Below are positions 1 to 7,831 of a stretch of 34,598 nucleotides of DNA, in pieces. Source of the stretch: CAZWXH01 sp964637725 (lineage in GTDB: Bacteria; Bacillota_I; Bacilli_A; Erysipelotrichales; Coprobacillaceae). The position numbers and the translations under genes are program-made. Below the pieces are notes generated by a model, which did not search any database, was not told the DNA's origin, and saw only the letters and a program-made list of their open reading frames with translations. Each line of letters starts with the position of its first letter. Positions within the stretch are counted from its first letter, which is position 1. The stretch is from NCBI GenBank assembly GCA_964637725.1, contig CAZWXH010000006.1:1-34598 (forward strand), in the 5' to 3' direction.

Positions 1-43
1 GAACAAGATATGGAATTTTAGTTTTCATACTTTTCATACCTAT

Positions 44-72
44 TTGACACTACCTGCTTTTATATATATATT
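44..72 (+). promoter_or_regulatory. Candidate promoter of the sugar operon
   Basis: TTGACA (44-49) is followed after 17 bp by TATATT (67-72), a good sigma-A-like pair upstream of the binding-protein gene. A second TATAAT lies at 74-79, but 24 bp from the -35, which is too far. The implied leader is about 115 nt. Confidence 0.6.
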
Positions 73-130
73 TTATAATTATTTCATTGAAAAAGCAAGA
101 TATATAAAATATTAAACAAAATCAACATTG

Positions 131-144
131 ATAAAGCGGTTACA
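131..144 (+). promoter_or_regulatory. Candidate cre-like or LacI-type operator
   Basis: ATAAAGCGGTTACA has the central CG and the right half of a catabolite-responsive element (about 11 of 14 positions of TGWAARCGYTWNCW), with the left TG missing. It lies downstream of the candidate promoter, where a bound repressor would block elongation. This would fit CcpA control of a sugar operon. The imperfect left half keeps confidence low. Confidence 0.35.
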
Positions 145-193
145 TTTATATATATTGGTATTATAAGATATCATGAAGGAGGAAAATAAACAA

Positions 194-1558
194 ATGAATA
201 CTAAAAAAGTGTTATCTTTAGGACTTTCAGCACTTATGATTGGTTCTCTTCTTGTTGGATGCGGCGACAAAGAAAAACCAAAAGCTGAAGGAAAAACATT
301 ATCTATCGCAGGTCTTGATGGTGGTTTTGGAACTGAAGGATGGAAAAAAGTTATTGAAAAATTTGAAAAAGATAATGGTGTAACAATCACTCAAACTTTT
401 GACAAAAAAATCAGTGACGTAGTTAGACCAAAAATCACTGCTGGGAAAGATGTACCTGATATTATTTACTTATCAGTTGGTGGTGTTGGTGCTTTAACTG
501 ACACAATGATCAAAGAAAAACAAATTGCTGACATTTCTGGATTACTAGATTTAGAAATCCCTGGTGAAAGCACAAAAGTAAAAGACAAATTATTACCTGG
601 TTTCGTTGACACACCAGTCACTAAACCTTATGGAGATGGTAAATTATACTTAGCTCCATTGAACTATGGTCCTTGTGGTTTATATTTCAATGCTAACTTA
701 CTTAAAGAAAAAGGTTGGGAAGTTCCAAAGACTTGGGATGAAATGTGGGCATTAGGTGACAAAGCAGCAAAAGAAAACATTGCTTTATTCACTTACCCTA
801 CTGCTGGATATTTTGATGCATTCTTCTCATCATTATTAAATGCAACTGCTGGTCCAGAAGTTTATACAAAACTTATGAACTATGATGTTGAAGCTTGGAA
901 ATCTGCTGATGTAAAAGCTGCATTTGATATTGTTGGAAAATTAGCTAAATATACTGCTAAAACAACTGTTGCGAATGCAAACGGAGATAATTTCTCTAAA
1001 AACCAACAACTTGTAATTGATGGAAAAGCAATTTTCTGTCCAAATGGTAACTGGTTACCTGGAGAAATGTCAAAAACAACTCCTGAAGGATTTAAATGGG
1101 GAGTTGCTGGAGTACCTGCTGCAAAATCAGGTGGTGCAATTTATGCAACAAACTTTGTTGAACAAATGTATGTTCCTGAAAAAGCAACAAATAAAGACTT
1201 AGCTATGAAATTCTTAGCTTATTGTTATAGTGATGAAGCAGCAAAATTATTCTATGACAATGGACCTACTGATGAAAAAACTGGAGATAAACTTCCTGGT
1301 GCTTTAATGCCAATCAAAGGTTCTGAAGCTCTTATTGATGAATCAAACAAATTCATGTATGAAATTTTCAACAATGGTGTAAGTGCTAATACAGTTGGAT
1401 TCATGGCTGCAAAACCTGTTGAAGGTGTAAAAGTTGATGGTGAAGATGGAACTCTTTATGGAACTGTTAACTCAGTAATGTCAGGTGATAAAACAGTTAC
1501 TCAATGGTATGATGCTGTTATCGATGCCGTTACAAAGATTAAAGATGCTAACAAATAA
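194..1558 (+). CDS. Carbohydrate ABC transporter substrate-binding lipoprotein
   Basis: An extracellular family 1 solute-binding protein of 454 residues. The start chosen is the ATG at 194, preceded by AAGGAGG (176-182); the in-frame ATG at 173 lies upstream of that RBS. The N-terminus has Lys4-Lys5, a hydrophobic stretch and a lipobox LVGC with Cys23, so the protein should be lipid-anchored outside the membrane. The mature part has the usual GNWLPGEM and periplasmic-fold segments of sugar binders. It heads an operon with two permeases, an ATPase and a GH112 phosphorylase. By analogy with the bifidobacterial galacto-N-biose/lacto-N-biose binding protein, the likely ligand is a Gal-beta-1,3-HexNAc disaccharide. 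The family call is firm; the ligand is inferred from context only. Confidence 0.9.
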   Translation: MNTKKVLSLGLSALMIGSLLVGCGDKEKPKAEGKTLSIAGLDGGFGTEGWKKVIEKFEKDNGVTITQTFDKKISDVVRPKITAGKDVPDIIYLSVGGVGALTDTMIKEKQIADISGLLDLEIPGESTKVKDKLLPGFVDTPVTKPYGDGKLYLAPLNYGPCGLYFNANLLKEKGWEVPKTWDEMWALGDKAAKENIALFTYPTAGYFDAFFSSLLNATAGPEVYTKLMNYDVEAWKSADVKAAFDIVGKLAKYTAKTTVANANGDNFSKNQQLVIDGKAIFCPNGNWLPGEMSKTTPEGFKWGVAGVPAAKSGGAIYATNFVEQMYVPEKATNKDLAMKFLAYCYSDEAAKLFYDNGPTDEKTGDKLPGALMPIKGSEALIDESNKFMYEIFNNGVSANTVGFMAAKPVEGVKVDGEDGTLYGTVNSVMSGDKTVTQWYDAVIDAVTKIKDANK

Positions 1559-1585
1559 AGCCGCTAATTAAATTAATACGATTAT

Positions 1586-1616
1586 GAAAGTGGTGAACTC
1601 ACCACTTTCTTTTTTT
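1586..1616 (+). terminator. Intra-operon intrinsic terminator after the binding-protein gene
   Basis: GAAAGTGGTG (1586-1595) and CACCACTTTC (1600-1609) form a perfect 10-bp stem with a 4-nt loop, followed by seven T (1610-1616). The RBS of the next gene starts immediately afterwards (AAAGGAG, 1618-1624). It probably works as a leaky terminator that lowers permease expression relative to the binding protein and stabilises the 3' end of the upstream mRNA. Confidence 0.88.
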
Positions 1617-1631
1617 GAAAGGAGAACTAAA

Positions 1632-2528
1632 ATGAATAAGAAAAAAGAAAAGAAAAGGTTTATCATTCTTTGTCTTGCTCCTGCACTAATCTTATTTACT
1701 ATTTTTATGATTTATCCTACAATCAATGTCTTCTTAATGTCTACATTAAAATGGGGTGGATTATCTAGCGATAAGACTTTTGTCGGACTCAACAATTTCT
1801 CTATATTATTTCAAGACATGAACTTCATCCGTTCATTTCAAAATACGATATTAGTTATTGTTATAGTAACTGTCTTTACCCTCGCACTAGCTGTCATATT
1901 CGCTTCAATTCTCGTTAGAGAAAAATTAAAGGGACAAAATTTCTTCCGTGTTATTTTTTATATCCCAAATATTTTATCTATCGTTGTAATTGGCGCTATA
2001 TTCTCGGCTATATACGATCCCTCTACAAATGGTCTTCTTAACAGCTTTTTGAGTTTGTTTAATGGAAAAGCTTGGGAAGGAATTCAATTTCTCGGTGATC
2101 AATCAATCATCATGTATTCAATTATAGGTGCCCTCGTATGGCAAGCAATTGGATACTACATGGTTATGTATATGGCAAGCATGTCTTCTATCCCTGCTCA
2201 CTATTATGAAGCAGCTGAATTAGATGGATGCGGAAAGATTCGACAATTTTTCACAATTACACTTCCTTTAATTTGGAGTAATCTTCGTACGACTTTAACA
2301 TTCTTTGTTATTAGTACAATTAATCTAAGTTTCTTGCTTGTTCAAGTTATGACTACAGGTGGACCTGACGGTTCTAGCCGTGTTTTACTCTTCTACCTTT
2401 ATAATCAAGCGTACGATAATGCAAGTTATGGATATGGTATGGCTATTGGAGCCGTTACATTTATTTTCTCATTCTTATTAAGTGCAATTATTAATAAGGT
2501 TACTGAACGTGAAGAACTAGAGTTTTAA
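1632..2528 (+). CDS. Sugar ABC transporter permease (MalF/UgpA type)
   Basis: A 298-residue inner-membrane permease. The start at 1632 follows AAAGGAG; an in-frame ATG at 1584 lies inside or before the terminator hairpin and is unlikely. The N-terminus is strongly basic (MNKKKEKKRF), followed by about six hydrophobic segments. The cytoplasmic EAA loop reads EAAELDGCGKIRQFFTITLP, the contact site for the ATPase. With the next gene it forms the heteromeric channel of a CUT1-type carbohydrate importer. It sits between the terminator and the second permease, with a 12-nt gap to the latter. Confidence 0.92.
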   Translation: MNKKKEKKRFIILCLAPALILFTIFMIYPTINVFLMSTLKWGGLSSDKTFVGLNNFSILFQDMNFIRSFQNTILVIVIVTVFTLALAVIFASILVREKLKGQNFFRVIFYIPNILSIVVIGAIFSAIYDPSTNGLLNSFLSLFNGKAWEGIQFLGDQSIIMYSIIGALVWQAIGYYMVMYMASMSSIPAHYYEAAELDGCGKIRQFFTITLPLIWSNLRTTLTFFVISTINLSFLLVQVMTTGGPDGSSRVLLFYLYNQAYDNASYGYGMAIGAVTFIFSFLLSAIINKVTEREELEF

Positions 2529-2540
2529 GGAGGCATAAAG

Positions 2541-3419
2541 ATGAAAAAGAAAAAAATGAGTACAAACAAACTTTATAAGATATTTGTCTATGTTGCCTTA
2601 ATTACTTTGGCAATTTCAATAATTGTTCCGATTGCCTGGGTTTTTATGTCTTCATTAAAAACACAAGCTGAGTTTCAAGGTAATCCATGGTCTTTACCTA
2701 TAAGTTTCTATTTTCAAAACTTTATAGATGCTTTTGAAAAAGCCAACATGGCTAAATATTTCATGAATTCAATTATTGTAACTGCATTAGCTTTGGTTAT
2801 TTTAGTTGTCGTTTCATTACCAGCTGCATATGTGCTTGCAAGATTTGATTTTAAAATCAAAAAATTCGTAAATGCAGCATTTATGGGTGGATTATTTATT
2901 AATGTGAATTATATTGTTGTCCCTATCTTCTTAATGCTTTCATCTTGGGATGATACAATCTTTAACCTCTTCGGTGGTTATATATTCTTAGATAATATTT
3001 TTGTTCTTGCGATTGTCTATGCCGCAACAGCAATACCTTTCACAGTTTATCTGCTCAGTAGTTATTTTAGAACATTGCCTAGAGCCTATGAAGAGGCTGC
3101 CTTCATCGATGGATGTGGATATTTCAAAACTATGTTTAAGGTTATGGCACCAATGGCTAAACCTAGTATAATTACAGTTATCTTATTTAACTTTTTAGCA
3201 TTTTGGAATGAATATATCATAGCATTAACATTAATGCCTGGTGTTGATAAAACATTACCAGTTGGATTAGTGGCTTTATCAAAAGGTCAAATGGCTGCTG
3301 CTAACTATGGTCAACTATATGCTGGTTTGGTTATTGTTATGTTGCCAACATTGATATTATACATCATGGTACAAAAGAAATTAACTCAAGGGATGACCCT
3401 TGGTGGATTAAAGGATTAG
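2541..3419 (+). CDS. Sugar ABC transporter permease (MalG/UgpE type)
   Basis: A 292-residue second permease with a perfect AAGGAGG (2527-2533), 7 nt before the ATG, overlapping the upstream stop region. It starts with MKKKKMSTNK, then a first membrane helix and the typical MSSLKTQAEF segment found in MalG-like proteins. The EAA loop is EEAAFIDGCGYFKTMFKVMA. The C-terminus ends LTQGMTLGGLKD, the usual tail of this subfamily. It pairs with the preceding permease. Confidence 0.92.
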   Translation: MKKKKMSTNKLYKIFVYVALITLAISIIVPIAWVFMSSLKTQAEFQGNPWSLPISFYFQNFIDAFEKANMAKYFMNSIIVTALALVILVVVSLPAAYVLARFDFKIKKFVNAAFMGGLFINVNYIVVPIFLMLSSWDDTIFNLFGGYIFLDNIFVLAIVYAATAIPFTVYLLSSYFRTLPRAYEEAAFIDGCGYFKTMFKVMAPMAKPSIITVILFNFLAFWNEYIIALTLMPGVDKTLPVGLVALSKGQMAAANYGQLYAGLVIVMLPTLILYIMVQKKLTQGMTLGGLKD

Positions 3420-3430
3420 AGGTGAGAAAT

Positions 3431-3598
3431 ATGAATACATTAACAAAAGGTATTATTGCGGGATTGGGATTTATTATTTCTCTTTCATTAGTTATTATTG
3501 GACAAAAAAATGTAAGTTACACAGGCTTAGCAATGGAATTGATTGGCCTTGCTGGATTATTGATATTGTTATATATTTATAATAGGAAATACAAATAG
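3431..3598 (+). CDS. Small 55-residue membrane protein in the transporter operon
   Basis: ATG at 3431, stop TAG at 3596-3598, preceded by GAGGTGAG (3419-3426). The peptide starts MNTLTKGIIAGLG and ends YIYNRKYK. It has two hydrophobic stretches (about residues 7-23 and 35-50) joined by a short polar turn (GQKNVSYTG), so it is predicted to be a two-helix membrane hairpin. Its stop codon overlaps the AGGAGG of the ATPase gene, so translation of the two is probably coupled. It lies exactly between permease and ATPase genes. I do not recognise a family; it may be an accessory or stabilising peptide of the transporter. Its own RBS and tight packing argue that it is real. Confidence 0.7.
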   Translation: MNTLTKGIIAGLGFIISLSLVIIGQKNVSYTGLAMELIGLAGLLILLYIYNRKYK

Positions 3599-3608
3599 GA
3601 GGAATATT

Positions 3609-4733
3609 ATGGCTACATTATCATTAAAAAATATAGATAAAATTTATGACAATAATGTTCAAGCAGTTTTCGATTTCAATTTGGATATCGATGACAAAGA
3701 ATTTATTGTTTTCGTTGGACCATCAGGATGTGGAAAATCAACGACACTTAGAATGATTGCAGGATTGGAAGATATCTCAGCAGGAGAATTATATATCGAT
3801 GGAGTCCAAATGAATGAAGTTGCTCCTAAAGATAGAAATATTGCAATGGTTTTTCAATCATATGCACTCTATCCACATATGACAGTATTCGACAATATGG
3901 CTTTCGGATTAAAAATCGCGAAATTCCCAAAGGAAGAAATAGATAAAAAAGTACGCGATGCAGCTAAGGCTTTAGATATAGAGCAATATTTAGATAGAAA
4001 ACCAAAAGCTTTATCTGGTGGTCAAAGACAACGTGTGGCTTTAGGAAGAGCCATTGTTCGTGAACCAAAAGTATTCTTAATGGATGAACCATTAAGTAAC
4101 TTAGATGCCAAATTAAGAGTTCAAATGCGTGTTGAAATCTTAAAGATTTATCAACAATTAGGAACAACATTTATATATGTCACTCATGACCAAACAGAAG
4201 CAATGACAATGGGTACAAGAATCGTTGTTATGAAAGATGGACGTATTCAACAAGTTGCTGCCCCTACTTTCTTATACGATCACCCTGTTAATAAATTCGT
4301 TGCTGGATTTATCGGAAGTCCCCAAATGAACTTTAGAGATGGATCAATTAGTGAAAAAGATGGTAAATTAATAATTCAATTATCTGATATCGCTTTAACT
4401 ATTCCTGATGATAAAGCTAAAGTTTTAAAGGATAAAGGTTATGTTGGAAAAACAGTAACAATGGGTATTCGTCCTGAGGATATTTCAACTCATCCTCAAT
4501 ATATGATGTCTCATCAAGAAGATTCTTTCCAAAATAAAGTTGATGTTGTTGAACTCATGGGAGCTGAAAGCTTTATTCATATGACAAAAGATAATAAACC
4601 TTTTGTTGTTAAAGTTCCTGGAAGTACACCATTAAGATCTAATGATGAGGGTTCATTTACTTATTTAATGAACAAGGTACATTTCTTTGATATTGATAAT
4701 GAACTCAATATTTTAGAAAATAGTGAGGTGTAA
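3609..4733 (+). CDS. Sugar ABC transporter ATP-binding protein (MsmX/MsmK/UgpC type)
   Basis: A 374-residue ATPase of the MalK/MsmK class. Walker A is GPSGCGKST (37-45), the signature is LSGGQ (135-139), Walker B is VFLMDE (155-160) and the H-loop histidine is His193. After about residue 235 comes an OB/TOBE-type regulatory domain containing GIRPEDIS. AGGAGG (3597-3602) lies 6 nt before the ATG. Many Firmicutes and bifidobacteria use one shared ATPase for several sugar importers; here an ATPase is encoded inside the operon and may be dedicated or may also serve other importers. Confidence 0.93.
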   Translation: MATLSLKNIDKIYDNNVQAVFDFNLDIDDKEFIVFVGPSGCGKSTTLRMIAGLEDISAGELYIDGVQMNEVAPKDRNIAMVFQSYALYPHMTVFDNMAFGLKIAKFPKEEIDKKVRDAAKALDIEQYLDRKPKALSGGQRQRVALGRAIVREPKVFLMDEPLSNLDAKLRVQMRVEILKIYQQLGTTFIYVTHDQTEAMTMGTRIVVMKDGRIQQVAAPTFLYDHPVNKFVAGFIGSPQMNFRDGSISEKDGKLIIQLSDIALTIPDDKAKVLKDKGYVGKTVTMGIRPEDISTHPQYMMSHQEDSFQNKVDVVELMGAESFIHMTKDNKPFVVKVPGSTPLRSNDEGSFTYLMNKVHFFDIDNELNILENSEV

Positions 4734-4736
4734 GTA

Positions 4737-6890
4737 ATGAAAAATTACGGAAGATTAACCCTCCCTACTGATTTAGATGTTATTGATCAAACAATAGCAC
4801 TTAAAAACAGTTTAGGCGCAGATGCTATCAGAGATTGTGATGGTACTGAAATGCCAAAAGAGATTTTAGATTTAGATGCTAAAATTTATGCAACTTATTA
4901 TACAACAAGAAAAGATAATGATTGGGCTTTGGCTAATCCTGAAGAGATTCAACAAGAATACTTAATTACTGATCGTTATACCGCCAGAGATAAATCATTA
5001 ACAATTAAGTTAATGAAAGGTTTTCATACTGAACAATTAAAACCAAACTTTATTGATGATCCTAAGACTTGGTGGGAAGTTATCGATAGAACTACAGGTG
5101 AAGTGGTAAGTCCTGATAAATGGGAATATAGTGAAAAAGATGGAACAGTGACAATTTGTACCATTGCTTATCATGTTTATACTGTAAGTTTCCTAGCTTT
5201 CCTTATTTGGGATCCAGTGCATATGTATAATTTTATTACAAACGATTGGAAAGATGCTCCTCATCAATTAACGTTTGATGTGCGTCAACCAAAAACACAA
5301 GCCTTTGTTAAAGAAAAGTTAAAAAAATTCTGTGAAGATAATCCCCATATTGATGTCATTCGTTTTACAACTTTCTTTCATCAATTTACGTTGACTTTTG
5401 ATGATAAAAAAAGAGAAAAGTATGTAGAATGGTTTGGATATAGTGCAAGTGTATCGCCGTATATTTTAAAACAATTTGAAGAATGGGCAGGATATAAATT
5501 CAGACCAGAATTTATTGTTGATCAAGGATATCACAATTCTTTATTTAGAGTTCCATCTAAAGAATTTAAAGACTATATCAATTTCCAACAACAAGAAGTA
5601 TGTAAACTTGCTAAGGAATTAGTGGATATTGTTCATAGTTATGGAAAAGAAGCAATGATGTTCTTAGGAGATCATTGGATTGGTACTGAACCTTATGGAC
5701 CATATTTTGAAACAATTGGTTTAGATGCTGTTGTTGGTTCAGTTGGTGATGGCGTGACAATGCGTATGATTTCTGATATTAAAGGAGTTAAATATACCGA
5801 AGGTCGCCTGCTTCCTTATTTCTTCCCTGATGTATTCACAGAAGGTGGAGATCCTATCGGTGAAGCTCATAGTAACTGGTTAAAAGCAAGACGTGCTATT
5901 CTAAGAAGTCCTTTGGATCGTATTGGTTATGGTGGATATCTTAAGTTAGCTACTGAGTGGCCGGGATTCATTGATACAATTACACATGTCGTTGATGAAT
6001 TTAGAAGTATTCATGATACAACACAAGGAACAAAAGCTTATGTTTCACCATTTAAAGTTGCTATCCTTAATTGTTGGGGTGCCAGTAGAAGATGGATGAA
6101 CAATCAAGTTCATCATGCGATATGGTATCGAGAAATCTATTCATATGTAGGAATTATTGAGTGTTTAAGTGGTATGCCAATTGATATTGACTTTATTAAT
6201 TTTGACAATGTAAAAGATGGCGTATTAGATGATTATAAAGTTATTATAAACGCCGGTAGTGCCTATACTTCTTGGTCTGGTGCAGAAAATTGGATTGATG
6301 AAGATGTTGTTACAAGAATTAGAAAATGGGTTGATTTAGGCGGCGGATTTATCGGTGTCGGTGAACCAACAGCATATCAACATCAAGGACAGTTCTTTCA
6401 ATTAAGTGATGTTCTTGGGGTTGATAAAGAAGTAGGCTTCTCCCTTAGCCATGATAAATACAACGAAGTTGATCCTCAACATTTTCTTCTTGAAGACATT
6501 GATGGTGCAATCGACTTTGGTGAAGGTATGGATAGTATATATGCTCATGGTGAAGATTATCAAATATTAAGCCAACATAAAGGATTTAGTGAACTTGTAA
6601 CAAACACTTATGGTAAAGGTCGTAGTGTTTATATTGCTGGTCTTCCTTATTCACCACAAAATTGTCGTTTGCTTTTAAGAGCTATTTATTATGCAGCTGG
6701 TAAAGAAGATGAAATGAAAAAATATTATGTAAGTAATGTCAATACAGAAGTTGCAGCATTTGAAGATATTGGCCAAGTTGCAATTATCAATAATACAACT
6801 GATAAGTTATCAACTGACTTATACATTAAAGGAATTAAAGTTGAAACATTAAATCTTGAACCAATGGAACTTCGTTGGGTTAAGATGTAA
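4737..6890 (+). CDS. lnpA: 1,3-beta-galactosyl-N-acetylhexosamine phosphorylase (GH112)
   Basis: A 717-residue cytoplasmic phosphorylase that splits galacto-N-biose or lacto-N-biose I with phosphate to alpha-galactose 1-phosphate plus GalNAc or GlcNAc. The length is normal for the family. Visible landmarks are RFTTFFHQFTLTF (209-221) in the catalytic barrel and FLGDHWIGTEP (309-319), in which Asp312 matches the general acid of the bifidobacterial enzyme; this assignment is from memory of the family. A glutamine-amidotransferase-like middle domain and a C-terminal beta domain follow. GAGGTG (4725-4730) precedes the start and the gap to the ATPase is 3 nt. GH112 also includes galactosyl-rhamnose phosphorylases; the neighbouring HexNAc kinase favours GNB/LNB activity. 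Confidence 0.92.
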   Translation: MKNYGRLTLPTDLDVIDQTIALKNSLGADAIRDCDGTEMPKEILDLDAKIYATYYTTRKDNDWALANPEEIQQEYLITDRYTARDKSLTIKLMKGFHTEQLKPNFIDDPKTWWEVIDRTTGEVVSPDKWEYSEKDGTVTICTIAYHVYTVSFLAFLIWDPVHMYNFITNDWKDAPHQLTFDVRQPKTQAFVKEKLKKFCEDNPHIDVIRFTTFFHQFTLTFDDKKREKYVEWFGYSASVSPYILKQFEEWAGYKFRPEFIVDQGYHNSLFRVPSKEFKDYINFQQQEVCKLAKELVDIVHSYGKEAMMFLGDHWIGTEPYGPYFETIGLDAVVGSVGDGVTMRMISDIKGVKYTEGRLLPYFFPDVFTEGGDPIGEAHSNWLKARRAILRSPLDRIGYGGYLKLATEWPGFIDTITHVVDEFRSIHDTTQGTKAYVSPFKVAILNCWGASRRWMNNQVHHAIWYREIYSYVGIIECLSGMPIDIDFINFDNVKDGVLDDYKVIINAGSAYTSWSGAENWIDEDVVTRIRKWVDLGGGFIGVGEPTAYQHQGQFFQLSDVLGVDKEVGFSLSHDKYNEVDPQHFLLEDIDGAIDFGEGMDSIYAHGEDYQILSQHKGFSELVTNTYGKGRSVYIAGLPYSPQNCRLLLRAIYYAAGKEDEMKKYYVSNVNTEVAAFEDIGQVAIINNTTDKLSTDLYIKGIKVETLNLEPMELRWVKM

Positions 6891-6901
6891 GGAGGTCTAT
6901 A

Positions 6902-7831
6902 ATGGAAAAACCAGTATTAGTCATTATGGCGGCGGGAATGGGAAGTCGCTATGGTGGTTTAAAGCAAATTGATCCTGTCGATCAAGACGGACATATCATC
7001 ATTGACTTTTCACTGTATGATGCAAGAAGAGCAGGATTTGAAACAGTTATCTTCTTAATAAAAAGAGAAATTGAAAAAGAATTCAAAGCCGCTGTTGGAA
7101 CGCGTATGGAAAAGATTATGAATATTCATTATGCATACCAAGAACTAGATGATTTACCATTAGGTAACAGTGTTCCTTTAGAACGTACTAAGCCTTGGGG
7201 GACTGCTCATGCTATTTATTGTTGTAGACAATATATTGATGGTCCTTTCGCAGTTATTAATGCAGATGATTATTATGGTGTAGAAGCTTTTCAAATGATT
7301 TATAATTACTTATCTCATCATTATGATGATGAATTATATCGTTATGTTATGGTTGGATATCAAATTGAAAACACTCTAACTGAAAATGGTACAGTTGCTA
7401 GAGGTGTTTGTGAAGTTAATGATGACAATTATTTAGTTGATGTTGTTGAACGTACTTCAATCAAGAGAATCGATACAGGTGCAGCGTATTTAGGAAATAA
7501 TGATAATTGGATTCCCCTTCCTCATCATGCCACTGTATCAATGAATTTATGGGGTTTTAGCAAAAGCATTTTAAAAGAAATTGAAAATGGATTCCAAGAT
7601 TTCTTGGATCAAGGATTAATCTCTAATCCTTTAAAATGTGAGTATTTTATTCCTAGTGTTGTGAATCGTTTATTAGATGAGAAAAAAGCAACTGTTGAAG
7701 TTTTAACAACAAAAGATCAATGGTACGGTGTCACATACAAAGAAGATAAACCAGTTGTTGCAAAAGCTATTCAATCTATGAAAGATGATGGTATTTATCC
7801 ACAAAAGTTATGGGGTGATAATCATGAATAA
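6902..7831 (+). CDS. Sugar-phosphate nucleotidyltransferase (RmlA/GalU-like)
   Basis: A 309-residue NTP-transferase-fold protein. The N-terminal nucleotide loop is AAGMGSRYGGLKQIDP (10-25), the consensus GxGxR with a shortened P-K segment, and the metal-binding strand is NADDYYG (120-126). It is predicted to make an NDP-sugar from a sugar 1-phosphate and NTP. In this operon the substrates could be Gal-1-P from the phosphorylase or HexNAc-1-P from the kinase. The classical bifidobacterial pathway uses a GalT-type uridylyltransferase (LnpC) at this step, so this is a different enzyme class filling an analogous slot. AAGGAGG (6889-6895) precedes the ATG. It overlaps the kinase gene by 8 nt. Confidence 0.8.
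   Translation: MEKPVLVIMAAGMGSRYGGLKQIDPVDQDGHIIIDFSLYDARRAGFETVIFLIKREIEKEFKAAVGTRMEKIMNIHYAYQELDDLPLGNSVPLERTKPWGTAHAIYCCRQYIDGPFAVINADDYYGVEAFQMIYNYLSHHYDDELYRYVMVGYQIENTLTENGTVARGVCEVNDDNYLVDVVERTSIKRIDTGAAYLGNNDNWIPLPHHATVSMNLWGFSKSILKEIENGFQDFLDQGLISNPLKCEYFIPSVVNRLLDEKKATVEVLTTKDQWYGVTYKEDKPVVAKAIQSMKDDGIYPQKLWGDNHE

Noticed and set aside
74..79. A second TATAAT near the sugar operon promoter.
   Set aside because: It is 24 bp from the TTGACA; TATATT at 67-72 has correct 17-bp spacing.
90..103. A 14-base string (AAAAAGCAAGATAT) that also occurs at 22627-22640.
   Set aside because: At 22627 it is part of a terminator stem; at 90 no complementary arm follows. Best explained as chance in AT-rich DNA or a worn terminator, not a repeat family.
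173..193. Upstream ATG at 173 as the start of the binding protein.
   Set aside because: Its codons are themselves the RBS of the ATG at 194, and the signal peptide fits the shorter form.
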